A stretch of DNA of 64,000 nt, from NCBI RefSeq assembly GCF_002845985.1, contig NZ_PDFK01000001.1, positions 310,001-374,000 of the forward strand. The letters run 5' to 3'. Positions 1-7,983 of the stretch are shown piece by piece (the stretch's first letter is position 1; each line of letters opens with the position of its first letter). This DNA comes from Lysinibacillus fusiformis (lineage in GTDB: Bacteria > Bacillota > Bacilli > Bacillales_A > Planococcaceae). Both the position numbers and the translations under genes were made by a program. The notes under the pieces were generated by a model. It saw only the letters and a list, made by a program, of their open reading frames with translations, made no database searches and was not told the DNA's origin.

Positions 1-56
1 TTTTAACATAGTTTAGTGTATAGGGTGATTAGCTATAGGTGTTATATATTATGGAT

Positions 57-78
57 TATAGATTATCGATAATCTATA
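57..78. promoter_or_regulatory. 22-bp perfect palindrome, possible operator
   Basis: A perfect 22-bp inverted repeat centred on ATCGAT (core AGATTATCGATAATCT), in an AT-rich stretch about 400 bp before the first gene. GntR-type and other dimeric regulators bind sites of this sort, but no regulator gene is next to it in the window, so the factor is unknown. It may belong to a gene left of the window edge. I see no coding region in the rest of positions 1-475. Confidence 0.4.
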
Positions 79-475
79 AAAGTATTTTAATATAAAAATC
101 CATTTCTTTCAATTATCTTGTTTGAGGTGTAGTTTTCGGCCACTATTGTATAACATCAAGCATCTTTTAAGAGGCCCTTTAATTTGCTAAGAAAGTGGTT
201 GTTAAGTTGATTACTTGTTTATAATAAGAGGCATTTCATTGAGATAGTTGGCAAAGATGCAGATAAAGACACTAGAAAATCCTATAGTTTAGATTGCTTA
301 AAGTTCTCCTTACAATTTGAGCACTTCATTAATAACTTAATTTCCCATCATTATTAGTTAATTATTTCTATTTTCAATTCACACAGCATTTCACCTAGGT
401 CAAAATTTTTCAAAATCATCACCATCTTTTTTTCTCTTCATATTCTATAGAATCAGAATATTGAGGGGGAAACGT

Positions 476-1870
476 ATGGGGATTGAATTCACAGCTCTCC
501 ATTGGATTTATGTTGTTTTTATTGTACTCATCATCGGATTTATGGTTAAACGTCGCGATACCACCCTCATTTGTGTAGTAGGCATCTTTATGCTAGCGAT
601 TGTTGCGACTGGCGATTTCACTTCGTCCATAAGTGGTGTGTTTAACAGCTTTATTTATGCTATTACAGAGCTGCTATCAACGATTCTTATTATTTCGATT
701 ATTGTTGCCATGAGTCGAGTGATGATGACTTCTGGTATTAATGAGGTTATGGTTGCACCTTTCACGAAGATTATTAAAACACCAGCACTCGCCTATTGGA
801 CGATTGGTCTATTAATGATGTTTATCTCATGGTTTTTCTGGCCATCCCCTGCAGTCGCACTGTTAGGGGCGGTGCTCTTACCTGTTGCGATTCGGGCTGG
901 CCTCCCAGCACTTGGCGTTGCCATGGCGATGAACTTATTTGGGCACGGTATTGCGTTATCAAGTGATTTTGTCATACAAGGGGCTCCAAAACTAACGGCT
1001 GATGCTGCTGGAATTCCTGTTGGTGATGTCGTTTCAGCTAGTATTCCACTCGTCATTACAATGGGGATTGTAACGACAATTGTTGCTTATTTTTTCTTAC
1101 GACGAGATATGAAACGAGGAACCTTACTTTTGAATACTGTCGGTGAAGCTGGTGAAGATAGACATGAAATTGTGGAAAATTTACTGTCTGTCGGGCAAAG
1201 ACGATTTTTTGCTGTACTCATTCCCATTGCTTTCGTCTTAGATGTCATTGCAATGGCTGTCTTTAAATTGCAAGGCGGCGATGCAACAGCTTTAATCGGA
1301 GGAACCTCTGTTTTCATCTTACTTTTGCTTAGTGTTGTTACTCACAAAGCTGAGGGGCTCGAAAAGACGACAAGCTATTTGATTCAAGGATTCCAATTCG
1401 GCTTTAAAGTGTTCGGACCTGTCATCCCTATTGCCGCCTTTTTCTATCTTGGAGATGCTGGCTTTACACAAATTCTCGGTGACCATTTACCCGCTACCTC
1501 ACATGGAATTGTCAATGATCTTGGTGTTGGTCTTGCTGCGGTAGTACCTTTAACAAAGGAAATTGCCGTGGTCACTTTAGCAGTGGTTGGCGCTATTACA
1601 GGGTTAGATGGCTCAGGCTTTTCGGGAATTTCCCTAGCTGGCTCTGTCGGCAGTCTGTTCGGCAATGCCCTTGGTGAAGGAACCGCAACGTTAACTGCTT
1701 TAGGACAAATCACAGCTATTTGGGTTGGTGGCGGAACATTGATTCCTTGGGCATTAATTCCAGCCGCTGCCATTTGTAATGTGAGCCCATTTGAGCTAGC
1801 AAGACGAAACTTAATCCCTGTGGTCATTGGGCTTGTTGCGACGACGATAGTTGCGGTGTTTTTGATTTAA
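476..1870 (+). CDS. multi-pass permease of unknown substrate
   Basis: An integral membrane protein of about 464 residues with 11-12 hydrophobic segments and few charged residues between them. The layout resembles ion-transporter superfamily permeases (NhaC, GntP or dicarboxylate types), but I cannot name a substrate. Polar glycine-rich loops such as GHGIALSSDF and the conserved-looking C-terminal GGGTLIPWALIPAAAICN suggest re-entrant transport motifs. The ATG at 476 is chosen because GAGGGGG lies 6-12 bases upstream; the TTG at 461 would put the ribosome site inside the gene. A near-identical but truncated copy of the last 46 codons lies at 3501-3656. It is apparently monocistronic and followed by a hairpin. 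Confidence 0.8.
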   Translation: MGIEFTALHWIYVVFIVLIIGFMVKRRDTTLICVVGIFMLAIVATGDFTSSISGVFNSFIYAITELLSTILIISIIVAMSRVMMTSGINEVMVAPFTKIIKTPALAYWTIGLLMMFISWFFWPSPAVALLGAVLLPVAIRAGLPALGVAMAMNLFGHGIALSSDFVIQGAPKLTADAAGIPVGDVVSASIPLVITMGIVTTIVAYFFLRRDMKRGTLLLNTVGEAGEDRHEIVENLLSVGQRRFFAVLIPIAFVLDVIAMAVFKLQGGDATALIGGTSVFILLLLSVVTHKAEGLEKTTSYLIQGFQFGFKVFGPVIPIAAFFYLGDAGFTQILGDHLPATSHGIVNDLGVGLAAVVPLTKEIAVVTLAVVGAITGLDGSGFSGISLAGSVGSLFGNALGEGTATLTALGQITAIWVGGGTLIPWALIPAAAICNVSPFELARRNLIPVVIGLVATTIVAVFLI

Positions 1871-1887
1871 ATAAGGCTCCTTGATGT

Positions 1888-1923
1888 CCCCAAAAGTTAG
1901 AGTCAAAAATCTAACTTTTGGGG
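1888..1923. repeat. perfect 14-bp hairpin, terminator or IS3-like ends
   Basis: CCCCAAAAGTTAGA and its exact complement TCTAACTTTTGGGG are separated by 8 bases, just after the permease stop. It can act as a terminator, though no T-run follows. The arms also resemble terminal inverted repeats of IS3/IS150-group elements as I remember them. A second small hairpin (GGACTA/TAGTCC) follows at about 1928-1945. No transposase is visible, and nothing coding is seen between 1924 and 2117. Confidence 0.5.
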
Positions 1924-2117
1924 TACAGGACTATATCGGTAGTCCTTTTTCCTCGAGTCAATTTATTGCATGTACTATTAAAAATTCAAACATGGCAAGT
2001 GTACACAGAAAAAACGAGCTCTATAGATTGCTCGTTTCAAAGTAATTTTATTAACATACAAATTAGCCATCTATCTAAAAAATTCCAGACAGATGGCCTT
2101 TAGTGATACGTATAATC

Positions 2118-2921
2118 TTAAACTTGGAAGTAATAATAATGAGCGTCTTTTGCTGCTCTATTCATTGATATTGCATAATTGTAAGCAGCACCAGTTACTC
2201 CAGCTGCAGCTAATCCGACTGCAATCCCTGCACCTCCATTTATAGCACCAACTATTAGCGCAGCTATAGCTAATATGCCAGCTCCAGATGCTGCACCAAT
2301 ATACTTCCATTCATAATCATTTAAATCGTTAACAGCATTTTTAAACTTTTCTAGGTTAGTTGCGTTACCAGTTGTTTTCTTTACATCTTTATACAACCAG
2401 TTTATTGGATTATCAGGATTTGGTCTGCGTAATTGCCATGATTCAGGTGAAGTAAATTCAATAGTATATTCATAGTTTGTGAAAGTATCTTGTTTCATCG
2501 AAGATGCGAAAGCGCTAATATCTCCAGATATCGATTCTTTCAATGACTCTTCTAAAGCTGCAAGTTCATTCAAATCTATTACTAATTTGGATGAATCATC
2601 ACCCTTAATTTGAGTTGTTAAAACATTCGAATTTTTATCAAATATTGCGACCATTGGTTTGCCATTTTCAATTGACTCTACTATTCTAAAATTCTCATTA
2701 TCTTCAATTACATTTATTTGAAGACTACCAAGGTATTCAATTGCTTCCTTATCAACCATACCTAATTCTGAATTAAAGTCCGAATTATCAATTAATTTTT
2801 TTGACGAAGATAGGAAGTTATTCTTTTCCATTTCGTTAGCGTTTGCTAGAATTGGAGCGAAATTTGAAAATATAAGAACAGCAGTAATCACAAAAATTAA
2901 ACTTTTAATAATTTTTTTCAT
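2118..2921 (-). CDS. exported protein with Gly-rich hydrophobic C-terminus, possible large bacteriocin
   Basis: A 267-residue secreted protein. It has a lysine N-terminus, a hydrophobic core (residues 6-20) and a likely signal-peptidase site near ANA at residues 26-28. The middle (30-190) is acidic and soluble. Residues about 208-245 form Gly/Ala-rich hydrophobic stretches (GAASGAGILAIAALIVGAI, then GGAGIAVGLAAAGVTGAAY) like helices that insert into membranes. The overall plan recalls the geobacillin-26 type of large secreted bacteriocin, a tentative match from memory. A small two-helix membrane protein lies just upstream on the same strand and could be an immunity partner. The start is the ATG following a signal-peptide-like MKKIIKS; the upstream ribosome site (GAATGGAGAA) is clear. 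Confidence 0.7.
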   Translation of the reverse strand: MKKIIKSLIFVITAVLIFSNFAPILANANEMEKNNFLSSSKKLIDNSDFNSELGMVDKEAIEYLGSLQINVIEDNENFRIVESIENGKPMVAIFDKNSNVLTTQIKGDDSSKLVIDLNELAALEESLKESISGDISAFASSMKQDTFTNYEYTIEFTSPESWQLRRPNPDNPINWLYKDVKKTTGNATNLEKFKNAVNDLNDYEWKYIGAASGAGILAIAALIVGAINGGAGIAVGLAAAGVTGAAYNYAISMNRAAKDAHYYYFQV

Positions 2922-3067
2922 TTTTTATTCTCCATTCAAGTTATTTAGGGAATAGTTAAATTCCTCACATCTCCCTCACTCTCCTATCCTTTATTAATTT
3001 CCCCTATATTTCCATATTACTATATAATTGGTTATATATATAGTTTTAGGGAATGTTATTCTAATTA

Positions 3068-3247
3068 TTAATCGAGCAAAAATAATAAATTTAATATTAA
3101 TAGACATATCCCTACTAATAAAAAAATAAAAGCTAATATATTATTATGCACATTTTTTTCCTTTTTATTTTTAAGTAATAAGTATATACTGCAAGTTATA
3201 AATATTATAAAGAGTAAAAAAAATCCGACAATTGCTAACCATGACAT
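3068..3247 (-). CDS. small two-helix membrane protein (59 residues)
   Basis: A short gene that standard length cut-offs miss. ATG at 3247 is preceded by GGAGTG with 8-base spacing. The product has two strongly hydrophobic segments (about residues 4-25 and 37-57) separated by a basic, polar loop (KNKKEKNVHNN). It lies about 150 bp upstream of the exported Gly-rich protein on the same strand, in an AT-rich region that otherwise seems empty (2922-3500). Small double-spanning proteins beside secreted toxins are often immunity proteins, but nothing in the sequence proves that role. Confidence 0.5.
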   Translation of the reverse strand: MSWLAIVGFFLLFIIFITCSIYLLLKNKKEKNVHNNILAFIFLLVGICLLILNLLFLLD

Positions 3248-3500
3248 TACAATATCACTCCATTCTTTTTATTATTAAAGTCTTGATTATAAAGAGCAAA
3301 AAGAGATAATTCTCAGGTACTTTATTTTCCTACTCTCCATAACACTAATTTGTTAATTATATCCTTATTTTAAACATTATACCTTAATAATTTAAAAAAC
3401 TTTCATGGACTTGACCTACTTAATATGTCTAAATTGGAAACAGCTCAGGGTAATAATAATGACGCGGTTTCAATTAGAATGTCCTAATATGTTTTATATC

Positions 3501-3656
3501 GGTGGCGGAACATTGATTCCTTGGGCATTAATTCCAGCCGCTGCCATTTGTAATGTGAGCCCATTTGAGCTGACAAGACGAAATTTAATATCTGTGGTCA
3601 TTGGGCTTGTTGCGATAGTTGCTATGTTTTTAATCTACCATCTTAGTAGAGAGTGA
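3501..3656 (+). pseudogene. decayed duplicate of the permease 3' end
   Basis: Bases 3501 onward repeat 1727 onward almost exactly for about 115 bp (GGTGGCGGAACATTGATTCC and so on) and then drift. The encoded peptide GGTLIPWALIPAAAICNVSP matches the permease C-terminus, with changes such as ELARRN to ELTRRN and a new C-terminal tail HLSRE. No upstream part of the permease precedes it, and there is no ribosome site, so it is a remnant rather than a gene. It shows that sequence between the two copies was inserted or rearranged. Confidence 0.85.
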
Positions 3657-3816
3657 TACAATGAATTATTTCCTGTTCCTTCTATAAAAGAGGAAAATTC
3701 ACTTGCCATTTGACTGTACATCTTAAAAAAAATATATTATATTTGATAACGTTCTCATTTTGATAATATTACTTTCTTTCCTTAAAGCCATCTCATTTTT
3801 AGAAGGAGGAGAATTG

Positions 3817-4356
3817 ATGCACAGCAAAGCAGATGTCTTAATACATCCTGTGAGAATGAAGATTTTACAAGCTCTGTTGCATATGAAAAAGGAAGGCTTA
3901 AGTACTTTAGAGATGATTACAATCATTAAGGATGTGCCACAAGCTACTTTATATCGCCACATTCAAATCCTTATGGACGAAAACATCATCAAAATTGTTA
4001 GAGAGCGAAAAATCCGTTCAGTTACAGAAAAATTTTATGCCTTAAATGAACATGCGGCAAAATTTAGCGAGGAGGATTGGCGAAAACTAACGAAGAAGCA
4101 AAAATTAACGTATATGTCCTATTATCAATTAACATTACTGTCTAAATATCAACATTATTTATCCTCACTTGAAGAAAAAGAAAGTGAAAGCGACTTAGCT
4201 ACTTTTTCTTTACATGATTTAACCTTAACTACTGATCAATTTGTAAGCTTCGAACATGATCTTAACAATTTACTCACTAAATACTATAATATGGCCGACT
4301 CAAATAAAGGTTCTGAGACTAAAACAATTGCGATAAATATTATTCCAAAACCTTAA
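3817..4356 (+). CDS. ArsR-type helix-turn-helix regulator
   Basis: A 179-residue cytoplasmic regulator. Residues about 5-75 form a winged-helix domain of the ArsR/HTH_20 kind: VLIHPVRMKILQALL, then recognition-helix region QATLYRHIQILMDENIIKIV. The C-terminal 100 residues are helical and polar and probably mediate dimerisation or ligand sensing; no metal-binding cysteine cluster is visible. The start at 3817 follows AGGAGG with good spacing; an earlier in-frame ATG at 3760 lacks one. It sits 32 bp before the YitT-family gene and may be cotranscribed with it. Its targets are unknown. Confidence 0.8.
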   Translation: MHSKADVLIHPVRMKILQALLHMKKEGLSTLEMITIIKDVPQATLYRHIQILMDENIIKIVRERKIRSVTEKFYALNEHAAKFSEEDWRKLTKKQKLTYMSYYQLTLLSKYQHYLSSLEEKESESDLATFSLHDLTLTTDQFVSFEHDLNNLLTKYYNMADSNKGSETKTIAINIIPKP

Positions 4357-4388
4357 GTACTATTGACGTAAAGAAATGGAGAAGATTT

Positions 4389-5249
4389 ATGAAAAAAGGA
4401 AAGTCACTAGAAAATATACGAAAATTAATTATGATTATTATTGGAGCAGTGATTGCCGCTTATGGACTAGAAGCTGTATTAATTCCAAATGCTGTCATTG
4501 ACGGCGGTGTAACGGGTCTAAGTATTATGGGGGCTCACCTCTTCGGAATCCCGTTAGGCATACTGCTCTTTGTCTTAAATATTCCGTTCATTTATATCGG
4601 TTATAAGCAAGTTGGAAAAACCTTTGCATTAATGAGTAGTGCTGGTATCGCAGCATTATCCATTTCTACGGTGCTTTTACATGATGTTAAAACCATTTTA
4701 GGCCCAAATGATCCCTTACTGATTGTCTTATCTGGTGGTATGCTGCTCGGTGTGGGTATCGGGATTGTATTACGTAACGGTGGTGCTTTAGATGGTTCTG
4801 AAGTTTTAGCTGTACTATTATCACGTAAAATTCCATTTTCAGTCGGCGATATTATCTTATTTATCAACGCCTTTATTTTCTTAGGGGCAAGCTTTATCTT
4901 TGGCTTAGAGAGTGCTTTATACTCAGCTTTAACATATTATATTGCAAAAAATGTTATTGATATTATCCAAGTTGGTTTAGAGAAATCAAAAGAAGTTCGT
5001 GTGGTTAGTGCAAAATCTGAGGAAATTGGGGACGCGATCCAAGCTCGTCTAGGACGTGGTGTTACTTATACACATGGACGTGGTGGTTTCTCTAACGAAC
5101 CAACGGAAATTTTAAACTGTGTCATTAACCGTATGGAAGAAAATAAATTAGTTTCAATTATAAAGGATATCGATGAAGGTGCTTTTGTTGTCATTTCTGA
5201 TGTTTCAGAAGTTCGTGGTGGGAACTTTAAGAAACGAGATATCCATTAA
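4389..5249 (+). CDS. YitT-family membrane protein (DUF161 + DUF2179)
   Basis: A 286-residue protein of the YitT/YqfU family, whose members are common in Firmicutes and whose function is not settled. Residues 10-190 hold five to six membrane helices with the family's glycine-rich loops (AVIDGGVTGLSIMG; LRNGGALDGSEVLAVLLSRK). The C-terminal DUF2179 domain (about 205-282) contains GRGVTYTHGRGGF and ends in a soluble alpha/beta fold that may bind a ligand. Length and domain order are typical. GGAGAAG precedes the ATG. It follows the ArsR-type gene closely and ends at a strong terminator shared with the converging MFS gene. Confidence 0.9.
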   Translation: MKKGKSLENIRKLIMIIIGAVIAAYGLEAVLIPNAVIDGGVTGLSIMGAHLFGIPLGILLFVLNIPFIYIGYKQVGKTFALMSSAGIAALSISTVLLHDVKTILGPNDPLLIVLSGGMLLGVGIGIVLRNGGALDGSEVLAVLLSRKIPFSVGDIILFINAFIFLGASFIFGLESALYSALTYYIAKNVIDIIQVGLEKSKEVRVVSAKSEEIGDAIQARLGRGVTYTHGRGGFSNEPTEILNCVINRMEENKLVSIIKDIDEGAFVVISDVSEVRGGNFKKRDIH

Positions 5250-5253
5250 TGTA

Positions 5254-5289
5254 AAAGTAAGTAAGACACAGATAGGTCTTACTTACTTT
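5254..5289. terminator. bidirectional terminator
   Basis: AAAGTAAGTAAGAC and GTCTTACTTACTTT form a perfect 14-bp stem with an 8-base loop, flanked by A and T runs. It lies between the converging YitT-family and MFS genes and should serve both strands. Confidence 0.9.
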
Positions 5290-5291
5290 TT

Positions 5292-6473
5292 TTATTCACT
5301 TATGGGAGCAGTCGTCCTATCATATTTTACTCCACCAATTAAACATAGAGCCCCAAGCACTACTACGGCTGCAGCGCCTATCAATGCATACTGATAGCTA
5401 TTCGTCATATTCGCCATTGTCCCTGCTATGGATGGGCCAATCATTTGGCCAAATGCATAACCAGCAGTTAAATAGCCTATAATTTGATGACTGTTTATCG
5501 GTACAATATGTCTTGCTAATGTTGTGCCAACTGTTGTAATGCCCATAAAGGTTGCACCAAAAGTAAAGGCACTGGCATAAAGGGTAAGCGTATTCGTTGT
5601 AAATGCAGGTAACACGATACCAAATGCTTGCAATAGCATAGAGATCAGTAATGTTCTTACATAGCCATAATGCTGTGCTAGCTTCGACCATACAATACAT
5701 GAAGGAATCGCCGCAACGCCCACTACAAACCATACAAAAGCTGCATCTCCATGAAAGCTTGTTGACTCCTGTGCAATCGACACAATAAAGGTACCTGTGA
5801 CAATATAGCCAAGCCCCTCAAGGCTATAAGCTATGATTAACCATTTTAGCCACGTCTTCGGTGGAGCTTTCTGAGGCGCAATGGCTTGACTTACTAAGTG
5901 TTGTTCATACGGTGGGATCGGTTTGATGAATCTTATAATCAGCACAAACAATATGACACAAAACAGAGCTAAAGCAATCCAAGTTCCATTCCATTGAAAA
6001 ATGGCATGTATTGGTGAAACAATGATGGCACTTAAAGCAATACCTGTCCCTACCCCACTATAGAAAAGTCCTGATAGATGCATGTTACGACTGCTAGCTA
6101 ACTGATCAAGGACAAGGCTCGCAATGACGACAAAAATAAAGGCACTCATTACACCTGAGATAAACCGCAGTATGTACCATATAAGGATTGCATTCGTAAT
6201 GCCCATGAAGGCAGTAGTTAAAATGCTAATAACGAGTGCTAGCTGTAAAAAAGGAATGCGTTTATTTGCTATAGGTAAACGCCCTGCCACCAATGCTCCT
6301 ACTAAATAGCCTAAATAATTGCTTGTGGCTAAATATCCTGCTGTTGCACGGCTAAATTCAAATGTTTCTTGCATATACGGTAAAATAACTGTATAGGAGA
6401 AACGAGCGATGCCCATGGCGATTACCAATGTAAAAATCCCACCAATTACATATTGAATCGTTTGCTTGTGCAT
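5292..6473 (-). CDS. YbfB/YjiJ-family MFS transporter
   Basis: A 393-residue 12-helix major facilitator superfamily permease, probably an exporter in the cell membrane. The N-terminal signature (GIARFSYTVILPYM, then YLATSNYLGYLVGALVAG) is typical of the YbfB/YjiJ branch. The gene is divergent from a LysR regulator 100 bp away, the usual arrangement for a substrate-induced transporter. A paralogue with the same divergent LysR partner is at 43974-45158. The substrate cannot be told from the sequence. Confidence 0.9.
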   Translation of the reverse strand: MHKQTIQYVIGGIFTLVIAMGIARFSYTVILPYMQETFEFSRATAGYLATSNYLGYLVGALVAGRLPIANKRIPFLQLALVISILTTAFMGITNAILIWYILRFISGVMSAFIFVVIASLVLDQLASSRNMHLSGLFYSGVGTGIALSAIIVSPIHAIFQWNGTWIALALFCVILFVLIIRFIKPIPPYEQHLVSQAIAPQKAPPKTWLKWLIIAYSLEGLGYIVTGTFIVSIAQESTSFHGDAAFVWFVVGVAAIPSCIVWSKLAQHYGYVRTLLISMLLQAFGIVLPAFTTNTLTLYASAFTFGATFMGITTVGTTLARHIVPINSHQIIGYLTAGYAFGQMIGPSIAGTMANMTNSYQYALIGAAAVVVLGALCLIGGVKYDRTTAPISE

Positions 6474-6573
6474 AGAATCACTCCTTCCAATTTACTATAA
6501 CAAATATCCAGATATCACAAATAGACTCAATTCGTTATAATAGGTATCAAAAAAACTGATAGTTGGAGGATCT

Positions 6574-7467
6574 ATGAATATTAATGATTTAACGATCTTT
6601 CGGACAGTCGTCCAAACAGGTAGTTTTTCTAAAGCTGCCACAGCACTTAATTACACGCAATCCAACATCTCTATGAAAATTCAAAGTCTTGAGACGCTGT
6701 ATAGCACAACATTTTTTTATCGTGGACATCGTGGAATACAGCTTACACCGAAAGGAGAACAATTTTACGAGCTAGTCTTAAAAATGCTTCACCTCTATGA
6801 AAAATCCTTTGAGATTGTTCAGGATACAGGAGAACCAAAAGGTGTATTACGAATTGGATCAATGGAAACGACTGCAGCACTACACTTACCAGCGTTATTA
6901 ACCATATTTCATCAAGCTCATGAACAGGTGGATATTACCATTTTGACAAGCCCTTCACAGGATAATATTGACCGGTTAGAAAATTATGAATTAGATGGTG
7001 CATTTGTCACTGGACCTGTTTATAAAGAAAATCTATTGGTAAAGGAGTTTGTCTACGAGGAGCTTGTTATTGTCACATCTAGCAAGCATAAACCAATTAA
7101 GCAGCTGCGAGATTTAGCGAGTAGCACTGTAATTACATTCCGTCATGGCTGTTCCTATCGGGCTATTTTAGATCATTGGTTACATGAGGATGGTGTACGC
7201 CCACAAAATCGAATGGAGTTTGGAACACTTGATGGAATCTTAGGCTGTGTTGCTGCGGGATTAGGTTTTACCTTACTTCCTCGTGCCATCGCGGAAAAAT
7301 ATAGTGCCACACAAGCATTGGCACTGCATGCGATCACGAACAAGCAAGCACAAATTCCTACGTGGTTTATTTATCGTAAGGATGATGTACAGTCTCCTAT
7401 ACTACAGTATTTTTTAGAATCTCTTGATGCTTACCAACGTTGCGAGAATACTAGCCAAAAGTTTTGA
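6574..7467 (+). CDS. LysR-family regulator, divergent from MFS gene
   Basis: A 297-residue LysR-type transcription factor. The N-terminal winged helix (residues 1-60) contains TGSFSKAATALNYTQSNISM, and the C-terminal periplasmic-binding-protein-like effector domain starts at about residue 90 (GVLRIGSMETTAALHLPALL). GGAGG precedes ATG with good spacing. Its divergence from the MFS gene suggests that it controls that gene and itself from the 100-bp shared region. The last codons run up to the short tandem repeat downstream. Confidence 0.9.
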   Translation: MNINDLTIFRTVVQTGSFSKAATALNYTQSNISMKIQSLETLYSTTFFYRGHRGIQLTPKGEQFYELVLKMLHLYEKSFEIVQDTGEPKGVLRIGSMETTAALHLPALLTIFHQAHEQVDITILTSPSQDNIDRLENYELDGAFVTGPVYKENLLVKEFVYEELVIVTSSKHKPIKQLRDLASSTVITFRHGCSYRAILDHWLHEDGVRPQNRMEFGTLDGILGCVAAGLGFTLLPRAIAEKYSATQALALHAITNKQAQIPTWFIYRKDDVQSPILQYFLESLDAYQRCENTSQKF

Positions 7468-7477
7468 AATGCTTTCT

Positions 7478-7540
7478 ATCACTTTGGTATTGCTATCCAT
7501 CACTTTGATAACGCTATCCACCACTTTAGTAACGCTATCC
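7478..7540. repeat. three tandem 21-bp repeats
   Basis: Three adjacent 21-base units of consensus ATCACTTTGGTAACGCTATCC (units 7478-7498, 7499-7519, 7520-7540), with a partial fourth (CTTTACTATCC). They lie between the LysR stop and a terminator. The unit is a multiple of three and both strands are open through it, but no ribosome site or family resemblance supports translation. Confidence 0.85.
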
Positions 7541-7563
7541 TTTACTATCCACCTTCTACTAAA

Positions 7564-7599
7564 AAGCTGTTCAGCACATAATCCTTGGCTGAGCAGCTT
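7564..7599 (+). terminator. terminator after LysR gene
   Basis: AAGCTGTTCAGC pairs with GCTGAGCAGCTT (one G-T pair) around a 12-base loop, followed by TATGTTTTCTTTT. It fits a rho-independent terminator for the LysR transcript. Confidence 0.7.
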
Positions 7600-7665
7600 A
7601 TGTTTTCTTTTGACGACTGAATACATTTCCTTTAGGCTGTAATTACATACTGAAGGGAGCTTTTT

Positions 7666-7983
7666 ATGGATATTTTTATCGCTAGTAATCGACAATTACC
7701 TATCCGCTACTATGTGCAGGAAGCGGTCTGGATTCGTCGTGGAGGGAGCACAAAACTGCCAGAGTTAACACTGCCGTTTTTCGTCGAGGTAGAGATTCAA
7801 AACCACTATAACTTACAAATCATTACAGACTATATTTTTGACTTTCAAAAACAATACAAGCAAACAGAAATTCAACTCTTCATCAAGGACACAGCTCTCC
7901 TAGCAACCATGCAGGAAATGCTAGGTCATCATAAACACAGACAACATGCTATTTACATTCTTCCACTGCAATTGAACTTATGA
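7666..7983 (+). CDS. hypothetical small protein (105 residues)
   Basis: I do not recognise this protein. It has no signal peptide or membrane helix; the sequence alternates hydrophobic and polar residues, with aromatic-rich segments (IRYYVQEAVWIRRGG; IITDYIFDFQKQY), suggesting a small alpha/beta domain. GAAGGGAGC lies 6 bases before the ATG, so translation is plausible. Its 3' end overlaps the converging histidine kinase gene by 6 bp, with no terminator between them, unusual for unrelated genes. Confidence 0.65.
   Translation: MDIFIASNRQLPIRYYVQEAVWIRRGGSTKLPELTLPFFVEVEIQNHYNLQIITDYIFDFQKQYKQTEIQLFIKDTALLATMQEMLGHHKHRQHAIYILPLQLNL

Noticed and set aside
1444..1827. Minus-strand open frame of 127 codons over the permease
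   Set aside because: Antisense of a strongly supported membrane protein gene; Pro/Ala-rich antisense pattern and no start signals.
7414..7695. Minus-strand frame encoding repeats such as VTKVVDSVIKVMDS through the 21-bp repeats
   Set aside because: Repeat translation looks regular only because the unit is a multiple of three; no ribosome site, and it overlaps a terminator and the LysR 3' end.
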